This document shows positions 35,452-42,109 of a stretch of 64,000 nt of DNA, piece after piece. Position 1 is the stretch's first letter, and each line of letters opens with the position of its first letter. Location: contig JAUMBQ010000010.1 of the NCBI GenBank assembly GCA_032119595.1, positions 124,001 through 188,000 on the forward strand, given 5' to 3'. The translations under genes and the position numbers were made by a program. The notes beneath the pieces were generated by a model. It worked only from the letters and a program-made list of their open reading frames with translations, did not search any database and was not told the DNA's origin. Source of the stretch: JAGIBJ01 sp032119595. Its GTDB lineage: Bacteria > Actinomycetota > Thermoleophilia > Solirubrobacterales > Solirubrobacteraceae.

Positions 35452-36360
35452 TTAGCGCGGGATGATCGCGGTTCGGCGGTCGTCCCCGAACCGCTCGGCG
35501 ACGCGACCGATCTCGGTCTTGACCACCGCGTCGATCTGAGCGCCCGTCAGGGGTGCATTCGGGACCTGGTCCTCGGCCAACTCGGCAGCGCGTCGTTCCA
35601 GCAGATCCCGGCGCTCCAGGACCTCGCGGCGGTGATCGATGTAGGCATCGATCACCTCGAGGAGCGTGAACGTGCGGTCCTCGCCGTCGACCGAGGCCGA
35701 GAAGGTGAAGCGATGCTCGGTTTCCTGCCCGGCGGCGTCGTGCACCCGCAGCGTGCCGTGACCGGCCTCGTACAGCTTGCGGATCGCACCGTCGTCGACG
35801 ATCGACCCGCCCGACGGAAGATCGGGACCGGGCAGCAGGGCAAGAATCGTGTCGAGGGTGGCGCTGGGATCGTCGATCCGTGCGGCGACGGCGGCTGCGA
35901 CCTCGCCGATGTTGTGCGACGGGAACGCCGAGCCGTCCGCCTCGGCACCGTTGGCGAGGAGCTGCGGGAACGGACCCGGGAACAGGATCGCCGCAGCGCG
36001 GCGATCAAGGGGCGTGATGCCCTCGGGGGCCGGATCGTCGAGCTCGGAGAGGAGCGCGGCCGCGACGAGCCCGCCGCGGACTTCGGTGAAGGGCGACGCT
36101 GCCGGAGCATCACCATCGACGGAGCCCAGGTTGCCCGACCCGTCGACGAGCGGATAGCGGATCGACCAGGCGTTGGCGAGGTCGACGATCGCGCCGTACA
36201 GCTCATGGCGCTCGAAGTGCGGCTTGCGACTGGCGGCGTTCGCGACGACCCGCGAGGTGCGGGTCAGCGTCGGGCCGGCGGAGGCCACGGCCCGAAGGGC
36301 GACGCGCTGCAAGGCGGTGAGCCCATCGCGGACATCGGGCAGGGACTGGGAAGGCTTCAC
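35452..36360 (-). CDS. Short GyrA/ParC-like protein lacking the catalytic tyrosine
   Basis: The 302-residue product aligns by eye with type IIA topoisomerase subunit A: SLPDVRDGL (GyrA ALPDVRDGL), IRYPLVDGSGNLGSVDGD, FPQLLANG, HNIGEV, LPGPDLPSGG, IRKLYEAGHGTLRV, then IDHRREVLERR and FGDDRRTAI. The catalytic block RYTE of GyrA is PFTE here, so the DNA-linking Tyr is Phe91 and the Arg before it is Pro90. HPHG is also lost (KPHFERH). The tower/central part between about 215 and 232 is deleted, and the whole C-terminal beta-pinwheel is missing (GyrA is over 800 residues). The frame is intact and has a TAGCGT leaderless promoter, so it is probably an expressed, non-cleaving paralogue rather than a pseudogene. 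A DNA-binding or gyrase-modulating role is inference. Confidence 0.8.
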   Translation of the reverse strand: MKPSQSLPDVRDGLTALQRVALRAVASAGPTLTRTSRVVANAASRKPHFERHELYGAIVDLANAWSIRYPLVDGSGNLGSVDGDAPAASPFTEVRGGLVAAALLSELDDPAPEGITPLDRRAAAILFPGPFPQLLANGAEADGSAFPSHNIGEVAAAVAARIDDPSATLDTILALLPGPDLPSGGSIVDDGAIRKLYEAGHGTLRVHDAAGQETEHRFTFSASVDGEDRTFTLLEVIDAYIDHRREVLERRDLLERRAAELAEDQVPNAPLTGAQIDAVVKTEIGRVAERFGDDRRTAIIPR

Positions 36361-36368
36361 TACGCCCG

Positions 36369-36374
36369 ACGCTA
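36369..36374 (-). promoter_or_regulatory. -10 hexamer TAGCGT, leaderless promoter for the GyrA-like gene
   Basis: On the minus strand TAGCGT ends 8 bases before the GTG at 36360. It overlaps the last codons and stop of the upstream haemoglobin gene. Confidence 0.45.
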
Positions 36375-36884
36375 CTCGGCCTGCGCCGACGCTGCCCCAC
36401 GACTGCCCGCTGAGGCGGGTGACGCAGCGGGCAGTTCGCCAAAGAGGTTGTGGTGGGTCACGAGCAGTCCACCGGTTCCGGGTGTGGGGTCGTCCGCAGA
36501 GGGCAGCGACTGCAGGCGGCTGTGAAACGCCCGCGCGACGCGCGTTGCGTGGGCCTTCGCCAGCTCCGCTCGATCGCCCTGAAACAGCTCGTCGACGCTG
36601 CGGCGCCAGAGGATCAGCCAGCGCTCGAAGTGTCCTGATCGCAAGCGTGACTTGGCGTTCAAGGTGGCATGGGGCGCGAACGCCCCGCCGCTGTAGCTCT
36701 GCGCCCCGAGGAGGATCGTCTCCCAGAACGACGTGATCTTCGGGACATGAGACTCGAGATCGAGCTTGGCGATGTCCACGAAGAGGTAGCCGATCATGTC
36801 GTCGGTCAGCGCCCGGCCATAGAACGCGCGAACGAGCTGCTCGCAGTCGGCGCGGCTCTCGATGTCATGGCGTTCGGTGGGCAC
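36372..36884 (-). CDS. Group III-like truncated haemoglobin with C-terminal extension
   Basis: The 170-residue product has a truncated-globin core (residues 10-115): FYGRALTDDMIGYLF, a conserved Trp (54) in ITSFWETIL, and the proximal haem His85 in GHFERWL. These fit group III (trHbP) globins, thought to handle O2 or NO. A Pro/Ala/Ser-rich tail of about 60 residues is extra. The second GTG at 36884 is preferred over the one at 36890 because TAACCT ends exactly 7 bases before it. Confidence 0.82.
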   Translation of the reverse strand: MPTERHDIESRADCEQLVRAFYGRALTDDMIGYLFVDIAKLDLESHVPKITSFWETILLGAQSYSGGAFAPHATLNAKSRLRSGHFERWLILWRRSVDELFQGDRAELAKAHATRVARAFHSRLQSLPSADDPTPGTGGLLVTHHNLFGELPAASPASAGSRGAASAQAE

Positions 36885-36891
36885 ACCCACG

Positions 36892-36897
36892 AGGTTA
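36892..36897 (-). promoter_or_regulatory. -10 hexamer TAACCT, leaderless promoter for the globin gene
   Basis: TAACCT on the minus strand ends 7 bases before GTG 36884. Its first three bases are the TAA stop of the upstream reductase gene. Confidence 0.5.
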
Positions 36898-37458
36898 CGA
36901 CGCGAACGTGAACGTCTGCGCGAACACCCCGTGCGGCATCGGGATCGACTCCACGAGCGTCAGCGGCTTGGCGTCCGGCGCGTCCGGATAGAGGCGCGCG
37001 CCGCTGCCCAGGATCACCGGGAATACCTGAAGGTGGAGTTCGTCGACGAGGCCGTCGGCGAGCAGCGAATGCACCAGCGTCCGACTGCCAGCCACGATGA
37101 TCGGGGCGCCGTCCTGCGCCTTGAGCGCGCCGATCGCCTCGGGCGTCGGCGCCGGGATCACCGTGGTGCAGGGCCACTCCGGATCACTGAGGGTGGTCGA
37201 GACGACGACCTTCTCCATCGTGTTGAGCTTGTCGGCCATCGGCCCTTCGCGCTCGGGCCACGCTCCAGCGAAACTCTCGTAGGTCTTGCGGCCGAGGAGC
37301 AGCGTGTCGGTGGCGAGCTGCTCAGCGCCCTTGTATGCGCCGAGCTCGTCGCTGAACGACTTCGCGACCCAGCCAGAGTGCGCGTACCCCGGCTCTCCGC
37401 CAGGGGCCTCCATGACGCCGTCCAGGGAGACGAATTCGGTGACGATCAGCTTGCGCAT
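36895..37458 (-). CDS. Dihydrofolate reductase/RibD C-terminal-domain family reductase
   Basis: The 187-residue product belongs to the RibD-C/DHFR-like family (YyaP/YwjB type): MRKLIVTEFVSLDGVME at the N-terminus, LLLGRKTYESFAGAWP, and VAGSRTLVHSLLADGLVDEL. It is expected to be an NADPH-dependent reductase; the substrate is not known, and it is unlikely to be the main DHFR. ATG 37458 has GAGGA upstream, so 13 extra residues from an earlier start were left out. Confidence 0.87.
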   Translation of the reverse strand: MRKLIVTEFVSLDGVMEAPGGEPGYAHSGWVAKSFSDELGAYKGAEQLATDTLLLGRKTYESFAGAWPEREGPMADKLNTMEKVVVSTTLSDPEWPCTTVIPAPTPEAIGALKAQDGAPIIVAGSRTLVHSLLADGLVDELHLQVFPVILGSGARLYPDAPDAKPLTLVESIPMPHGVFAQTFTFAS

Positions 37459-37632
37459 GGGGTCCTCTCGGTGGTTGCGTGCCAGACCGGCGCGCACGCA
37501 TCTTCGTGGGTTCGACCGGCGGCATGACGGGAACTCATCGGTCGCCGCGGACGCGAAGTGGCTGGCGAGCTGCTGCGGCGATCGGTGCCCCTACGCCGCA
37601 ACCGCCATACTCAGAGGGAGCTTGGACGTCCG

Positions 37633-38283
37633 ATGATCCCATCCCCAGCCCATCACCCGACCCTTCGTGGTGTCAGTCACCAATGGGGGTTCTTGGTCGC
37701 TGCGGCGGCCGGGATCGGGCTGGTCGTGGCGGCGCCCGCGGGCACGCCCCGGATCGCGATCGCCGTCTACGTGGCCGCGCTCTGCGCGATGCTCGGCGCC
37801 AGCGCGCTGTACCACCGGGTGAGCTGGACCCCACGGGGCGCGTCGTTCGCGCGCCGGCTCGACCACTCGATGATCTTCGTGATGGTGGCCGGCACCTATA
37901 CGCCGTTCGCGGTGCTCGTGATGGAAGGACCGCTCGCGGACGCGGTGCTCATCGCCTCGTGGGCCGGTGCCCTCGCAGGGGTGGTCTTCACCACCGCGTT
38001 CACGAACCCGCCCACGTGGCTGCGAACGGGGCTCTACGGACTGCTCGGCTGGGCGTCGCTCGTCGCGGCACCCCAGCTCTTGGACCACGCCGGCGTCGGC
38101 GCCGTGGGGCTGCTCGCCCTCGGCGGGTTGCTCTACACCGTGGGCGCCGTGGTGTACGTGCGGCAGCGGCCGGACCCGCACCCGGGAGTGTTCGGGTATC
38201 ACGAGGTCTTCCATGCCCTCGTGATTGCCGCTGCGGCGACGCACTACATCGCGATTGCGGCCTACGCGCTGCCGGCCTCCTGA
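37633..38283 (+). CDS. Haemolysin III/YqfA-type PAQR membrane protein
   Basis: A 216-residue, seven-helix protein of the PAQR/HlyIII family. The family's metal-site residues are visible: SALYHRVSW (Ser and His), RRLDHSMIFVMVAGTYTP (Asp, His) and GYHEVFHALV (two His). Relatives are membrane hydrolases or ceramidase-like proteins; in bacteria the function is unsettled. The ATG at 37633 precedes the homology; GAGGGAG lies 12 bases or more upstream. Confidence 0.85.
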   Translation: MIPSPAHHPTLRGVSHQWGFLVAAAAGIGLVVAAPAGTPRIAIAVYVAALCAMLGASALYHRVSWTPRGASFARRLDHSMIFVMVAGTYTPFAVLVMEGPLADAVLIASWAGALAGVVFTTAFTNPPTWLRTGLYGLLGWASLVAAPQLLDHAGVGAVGLLALGGLLYTVGAVVYVRQRPDPHPGVFGYHEVFHALVIAAAATHYIAIAAYALPAS

Positions 38284-38350
38284 CCAAGGCTGAGGATGCT
38301 GGCACGGGGGACTGCTGCATGTTCGGCGCCGGTAGCCGATAGTTCAGGTG

Positions 38351-39931
38351 ATGGCCCGCTCGCCACGACACCGGCAACCGGTCCGTTCCCGCCCGTCCGC
38401 ACCGCGCGGGCTACGCCGCGCGCTGCTCCTCGCGGTGAGCGCCCTGATCGCCGCACCCGCTGCCCCGCTGATCTCCGCAGCCCACGCCGGCACGTACGAC
38501 GTGTGGTCGTGCAAGTCGCCCTCGGGCACGCCGACGTCCACGGCCGGCTGGACGAGCTCCAGCAGCCTGCTCTACGACCAGCCCGGTGACGACTGCGCAC
38601 TGGGCGGGCGTCTCAGCGCGAAGTTCACCGCCACCGGGGGCGCGGTGAGCGGCGGCCTCGCCGCGCGATGGGCCTTCCACGCGCCTCAGGGGACCACCAT
38701 CGCGTCCGCGCGTCTGCTGCGTGCCTCGATCGCACGCCCCAGCGGCGGCGATCGCGCTGCGGTCGCCCGGACCGCGGTCTACCGCGGAGCCTTCACCGAC
38801 GACCCCGAACATCGCCTTCAGGAGTGCACGTCGCAGAGCGACGGATGCTCGGCCCGCGGCGTCTCTGACCTCAAGGTGAACGCCAGCATGCTCGGCGTCA
38901 GTGCCGGCTGCGCCGGCGAGAGCGGCCGATCGCTCTGTGCCGCGGGCGACGGGAGCCGCGCGACGTTTGCGATCGACTCCGCACGTCTCACGCTCCGCGA
39001 TGACCAGGCGCCAGCCGCGAAGGTCGCAGGGAAGGCCGCGAAGCCTGGCCCGGTGCGTGGCACCACATCGGTCCTGCTCACGGCCAGTGACGTCGGCTCC
39101 GGTGTCTGGCAGGCCGAGGTTCGCCTCGGGCCGACCGTCGTGATGCCTCGCCGCGTCGTTGCCTCCAACCGCGGACGCTGCAAGACGCTCCCGGGGACGC
39201 AGGCCTTCGGCTGGCCCGTGCCGTGCTCCCGCAAGGTGAGCGCCACGCTGCCCTTCAGCACGAAGGGCATCAAGGACGGCTCTCAGCTCCTCACCGTGAC
39301 CGTCTGGGACGCTGCCAACAACGCGACCGTCGCGATCTCACAGCCGGTCTCGGTCGACAACGCCAAGCGAATCCAGGCAGACGGAACGATCCTCATGCCG
39401 CGCATTGCCGACCCGCTGGAGGATGCGTTCGGCGCCGGCAGCGGGGGGACGAAGGCGGGCCGATCGCTGCGCCCGCCGAGCAGCGGCTCCGACCCGCAGC
39501 TGGCCAGGATCGTCGAAGCGATGAACACCCTCGGCGACGCCCAGATCTCCTACTGCTACGGCGGTGGCCATGGCACTACGCCGGCGGTGCCGAGCACAGG
39601 CAGCTATTGCTGGCAGGGTCGCCCCGCTCGCCGCGTGACCGACACTGGCGCGACCGGTCTGGACTGTTCCAGCAGCGTCTCGTGGGTCCTCCAGCAGGCC
39701 GGCTACAACCTGCCGACGATCGACAGCACCCGCTTCATGAGTACCGGCGAGGCCGGTGAGGGCAAGTACCTAACGATCTGGGCGAACGGGGGCCACGTCT
39801 ATCTCGAGGTCAAGATCGACGGGGCGTCGTACTTCTGGGGGACGGCTGCGAGCAACCCGGAACATGGTCCGGGTTGGCACCCTTCGCGCAGTTCGGCGGC
39901 CTTCACGGCGCGTCACTTGCCGGGCTTGTAG
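38351..39931 (+). CDS. Secreted protein with C-terminal NlpC/P60-like domain
   Basis: The 526-residue product has a long basic N-region then a signal peptide (about 22-47). Residues 48-210 are a Ser/Cys-containing beta-like domain, and 215-345 resemble an Ig-like domain (SDVGSGVWQAEV, TVTVWDAANNATVAIS). Residues about 380-526 look like NlpC/P60: YCYGGGHGT, TGLDCSSSVSWVLQQAG (Cys nucleophile) and NGGHVYLEV (His). It probably cuts peptide cross-links in peptidoglycan or acts on another surface amide. The tail KYLTIWANGGHVYLE is common to wall hydrolases of this group. A GTG directly before the ATG is an alternative start. Confidence 0.78.
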   Translation: MARSPRHRQPVRSRPSAPRGLRRALLLAVSALIAAPAAPLISAAHAGTYDVWSCKSPSGTPTSTAGWTSSSSLLYDQPGDDCALGGRLSAKFTATGGAVSGGLAARWAFHAPQGTTIASARLLRASIARPSGGDRAAVARTAVYRGAFTDDPEHRLQECTSQSDGCSARGVSDLKVNASMLGVSAGCAGESGRSLCAAGDGSRATFAIDSARLTLRDDQAPAAKVAGKAAKPGPVRGTTSVLLTASDVGSGVWQAEVRLGPTVVMPRRVVASNRGRCKTLPGTQAFGWPVPCSRKVSATLPFSTKGIKDGSQLLTVTVWDAANNATVAISQPVSVDNAKRIQADGTILMPRIADPLEDAFGAGSGGTKAGRSLRPPSSGSDPQLARIVEAMNTLGDAQISYCYGGGHGTTPAVPSTGSYCWQGRPARRVTDTGATGLDCSSSVSWVLQQAGYNLPTIDSTRFMSTGEAGEGKYLTIWANGGHVYLEVKIDGASYFWGTAASNPEHGPGWHPSRSSAAFTARHLPGL

Positions 39932-40001
39932 CCACGCCTCTCTGCGAGCGCGGCTGGCGGCGCCGCAGAGCGCCGCGAGATGTCATGCTCAGCCACCGCC
40001 C

Positions 40002-40967
40002 GTGCTCGCTCTCCGTCGCATCCGTCTCGCCCTCGCCGTCGCTGCAGCAACGGTCACGACGGCCGTCTCCGCGTGTGGGGGCGACGAGCAGCCCGCGGCC
40101 GACGCAAAGGTGAAGGTGGTCGCGGCGCTCGCACCCATCGCCGAGGCCGCCCAGGCCGTTGGTGGCGCGCAGGTCACGGTCGAGAATCTCACTCCGGTTG
40201 GTGGTCAACCGCACGGGCTGGAACCGTCGCCCGGAGCGCTTGCAGCGCTGAAGGCCGCGAAGGTCGTGCTGTCGGTCGGACCGGAGTTTCAGCCCGCCGT
40301 GACCGACGCGATCGCCACGCTGCCGGGTACCACGGTCCGCGCTGACCTCCTGGGATCCGAAGATCTGCTTCCGCCGCCGAAGGCCATTCCTGGAACGCGG
40401 GGGCTCGTGGACGGGGCGACCGATGCGAGCTCGGACCCGCACGTGTGGGTGTCGCCCAAGCGGTTCATCTCGATCGTCGAGCAGATCCGCGAAGCGCTGA
40501 TCAAGGCGTCGCCGGAGAGCCGTGCGGTGTTCACGTCGCAGGCTGAGCGGTATCTGGTCCCGCTGCGCCAACTCGACGCCGACTTCAAAGCGGCCCTTGC
40601 CGACTGCGCGTCCACCACGCTGCTCACGACGCACCCGGCGTTCACCTATCTCGCTAGGGACTATGGCCTCACGCAGGCCGTGACGACGGGGATCTCGGTA
40701 TCGGCAAAGCCCGATCCCGTGTCGCTCGCGGCGACCGCGCGGTACGTCCGAGCCCAGAAGGTCGGCACCGTGTTCTTCGCGGCTCCGGTGCCCGGACGGC
40801 TCGCCAGATCGATCCAGTCGTCGACCGGCGCGAAGGTCGGCGTGCTCAACCCGGTCGAAGGTCTGACCCAGGATCAACTCGACCAGCGCGAGGGCTATCT
40901 CACGCTCATGCGAGCAAACCTCACGCAGCTCCAGCAGGGCCTGGACTGTGAGGCTCCAGGGACCTGA
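40002..40967 (+). CDS. Zinc/manganese ABC transporter substrate-binding lipoprotein
   Basis: The 321-residue product has a lipoprotein signal (lipobox TAVSAC near residue 23). It is a cluster A-I (ZnuA/TroA) metal-binding protein: GGQPHGLEPSPGAL and SDPHVWVSPKRF supply His ligands, TTHPAFTYLARDYGL another, and the C-terminal Glu/Asp region completes the site. No ZnuB/ZnuC genes are adjacent, so it is an orphan in this window. GTG 40002 gives a proper signal sequence; upstream in-frame sequence belongs to the end of the preceding gene. Confidence 0.85.
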   Translation: MLALRRIRLALAVAAATVTTAVSACGGDEQPAADAKVKVVAALAPIAEAAQAVGGAQVTVENLTPVGGQPHGLEPSPGALAALKAAKVVLSVGPEFQPAVTDAIATLPGTTVRADLLGSEDLLPPPKAIPGTRGLVDGATDASSDPHVWVSPKRFISIVEQIREALIKASPESRAVFTSQAERYLVPLRQLDADFKAALADCASTTLLTTHPAFTYLARDYGLTQAVTTGISVSAKPDPVSLAATARYVRAQKVGTVFFAAPVPGRLARSIQSSTGAKVGVLNPVEGLTQDQLDQREGYLTLMRANLTQLQQGLDCEAPGT

Positions 40968-41027
40968 CCGAGGCCAGGCCGGTCGTCGGCGAGCGGGCTT
41001 GGCGCCGGTCAACCCGCCGCCGATGAC

Positions 41028-41435
41028 TCAGCGGGCCAGCATGGCTCGCGAGCCGAGCACGCGCGTGACGGTGAGCTCGATGGCGACGCGCGCGGGATTG
41101 ACTCGCGGCGTTCGGTACCGGGACGTGTAGCGAGCCACGGCGTCGGCGATGACGGCCGGGTCGGTCGACGTTCGTGCCGTGCCCTCCAGGGCGATCCAGT
41201 TGGGCCCGTCGAGCTGGCAGAGGACGGCGGACACGCCATCGGCTGCGTTGCGGGCCTTCTGGCTGCCCGCGCTGGTGATCACTCGGGCTATGCCAGCGTC
41301 CGCGTCCCAGGTGAACCCGACCGGGGTGACGTGCGGCGTGCCATCGGCGCGGAGCGTCGTCAGCGTGGCCAGGTGCCGGTCCGTCAGGAACTGCAGGCCC
41401 TCGGCCGTGATCAATTCGGGCGTTGCTGGCACCAT
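41028..41435 (-). CDS. PPOX-class F420-dependent oxidoreductase
   Basis: The 135-residue product has the split-barrel fold of the pyridoxamine 5'-phosphate oxidase-like superfamily: FLTDRHLATLTTLRADGTPHVTPVGF at the N-terminus, and QLDGPNWIALEGTARTSTDP. These blocks match the Rv1155-like F420-binding actinobacterial group. The substrate is unknown. It is divergent from the SRAP gene across 50 bases. Confidence 0.85.
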   Translation of the reverse strand: MVPATPELITAEGLQFLTDRHLATLTTLRADGTPHVTPVGFTWDADAGIARVITSAGSQKARNAADGVSAVLCQLDGPNWIALEGTARTSTDPAVIADAVARYTSRYRTPRVNPARVAIELTVTRVLGSRAMLAR

Positions 41436-41471
41436 CGCCGCAGTGTTCCACGCGCCCGCCCCGGGCGCCCG

Positions 41472-41477
41472 TAACCT
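41472..41477 (+). promoter_or_regulatory. -10 hexamer TAACCT, leaderless promoter for the SRAP gene
   Basis: TAACCT ends 8 bases before the ATG at 41486. Confidence 0.5.
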
Positions 41478-41485
41478 CCGCTTCC

Positions 41486-42106
41486 ATGTGCGGCCGGTAC
41501 CGAACCAAGGACACCGATCCCGAGGAGTTCACCTCGCGGTTTCACGCGTACGGTCCGGCGCTCGCCGACATCCTCGGACAGATCCAGGTGCGACCGACCG
41601 ACCCGATCGCGATCGTGCGCGCTACGGACCACGGCCGAACGGCCGAAGCGGTGCGATGGGGCATCCAGCCGCCGCGGGCCAAACGCCCGCTGATCAACGC
41701 CCGCGACGACAAACTCCTGACGGCGGGCCTCTGGTCGCACCTCGTCGCGTCGCCGCGGGCCCGCGTCCTGATCCCCGCCGACGGCTGGTACGAGTGGCTG
41801 TCGGCCGAGGATCCGAAGGTGAAGAAGCAGCCGTTCCTGCATCGGGTCGACGGTGGGCGGCCGTTCGCGTTCGCCGGGCTGCTCGGCTACGCGATCGTGA
41901 AGGACGAGAAAGTGCCGGCGGCGACCATCATCACGACCGATTCGGTCGGCGCGTCGGCGGAGATCCACGACCGGATGCCGGTCGTGTTGGCGGACGCCGA
42001 GGCTGAGGAGGCTTGGCTGACCGCGCGGGGTGATGCCGCGCTGGTGGACGCACTGTGCGTGCCGCTGGACCCCAGTCGCGTGTCGATCGAAGCCGTCACG
42101 CTCTGA
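41486..42106 (+). CDS. yedK: SRAP-domain (YedK/HMCES) abasic-site DNA-crosslink protein
   Basis: A 206-residue SRAP protein that shields abasic sites in single-stranded DNA by forming a thiazolidine link through Cys2. Catalytic residues are present: Cys2 in MCGRY, Asn-Ala-Arg in INARDD, Glu in DGWYEW, and His in IHDRMP. Because Cys2 must follow Met1 directly, the ATG at 41486 is fixed; a TAACCT hexamer 8 bases upstream agrees. Confidence 0.95.
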   Translation: MCGRYRTKDTDPEEFTSRFHAYGPALADILGQIQVRPTDPIAIVRATDHGRTAEAVRWGIQPPRAKRPLINARDDKLLTAGLWSHLVASPRARVLIPADGWYEWLSAEDPKVKKQPFLHRVDGGRPFAFAGLLGYAIVKDEKVPAATIITTDSVGASAEIHDRMPVVLADAEAEEAWLTARGDAALVDALCVPLDPSRVSIEAVTL

Positions 42107-42109
42107 GCG

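Noticed and set aside
35452..36360. GyrA-like gene as a pseudogene
   Set aside because: The frame is uninterrupted over 302 codons, several GyrA blocks are conserved despite the deletion, and a promoter hexamer precedes it. Selective loss of active-site residues with retention of the fold argues for a changed function.
38351..39931. Phage endolysin or prophage
   Set aside because: The NlpC/P60-like domain is in a signal-peptide protein with no phage genes around it.
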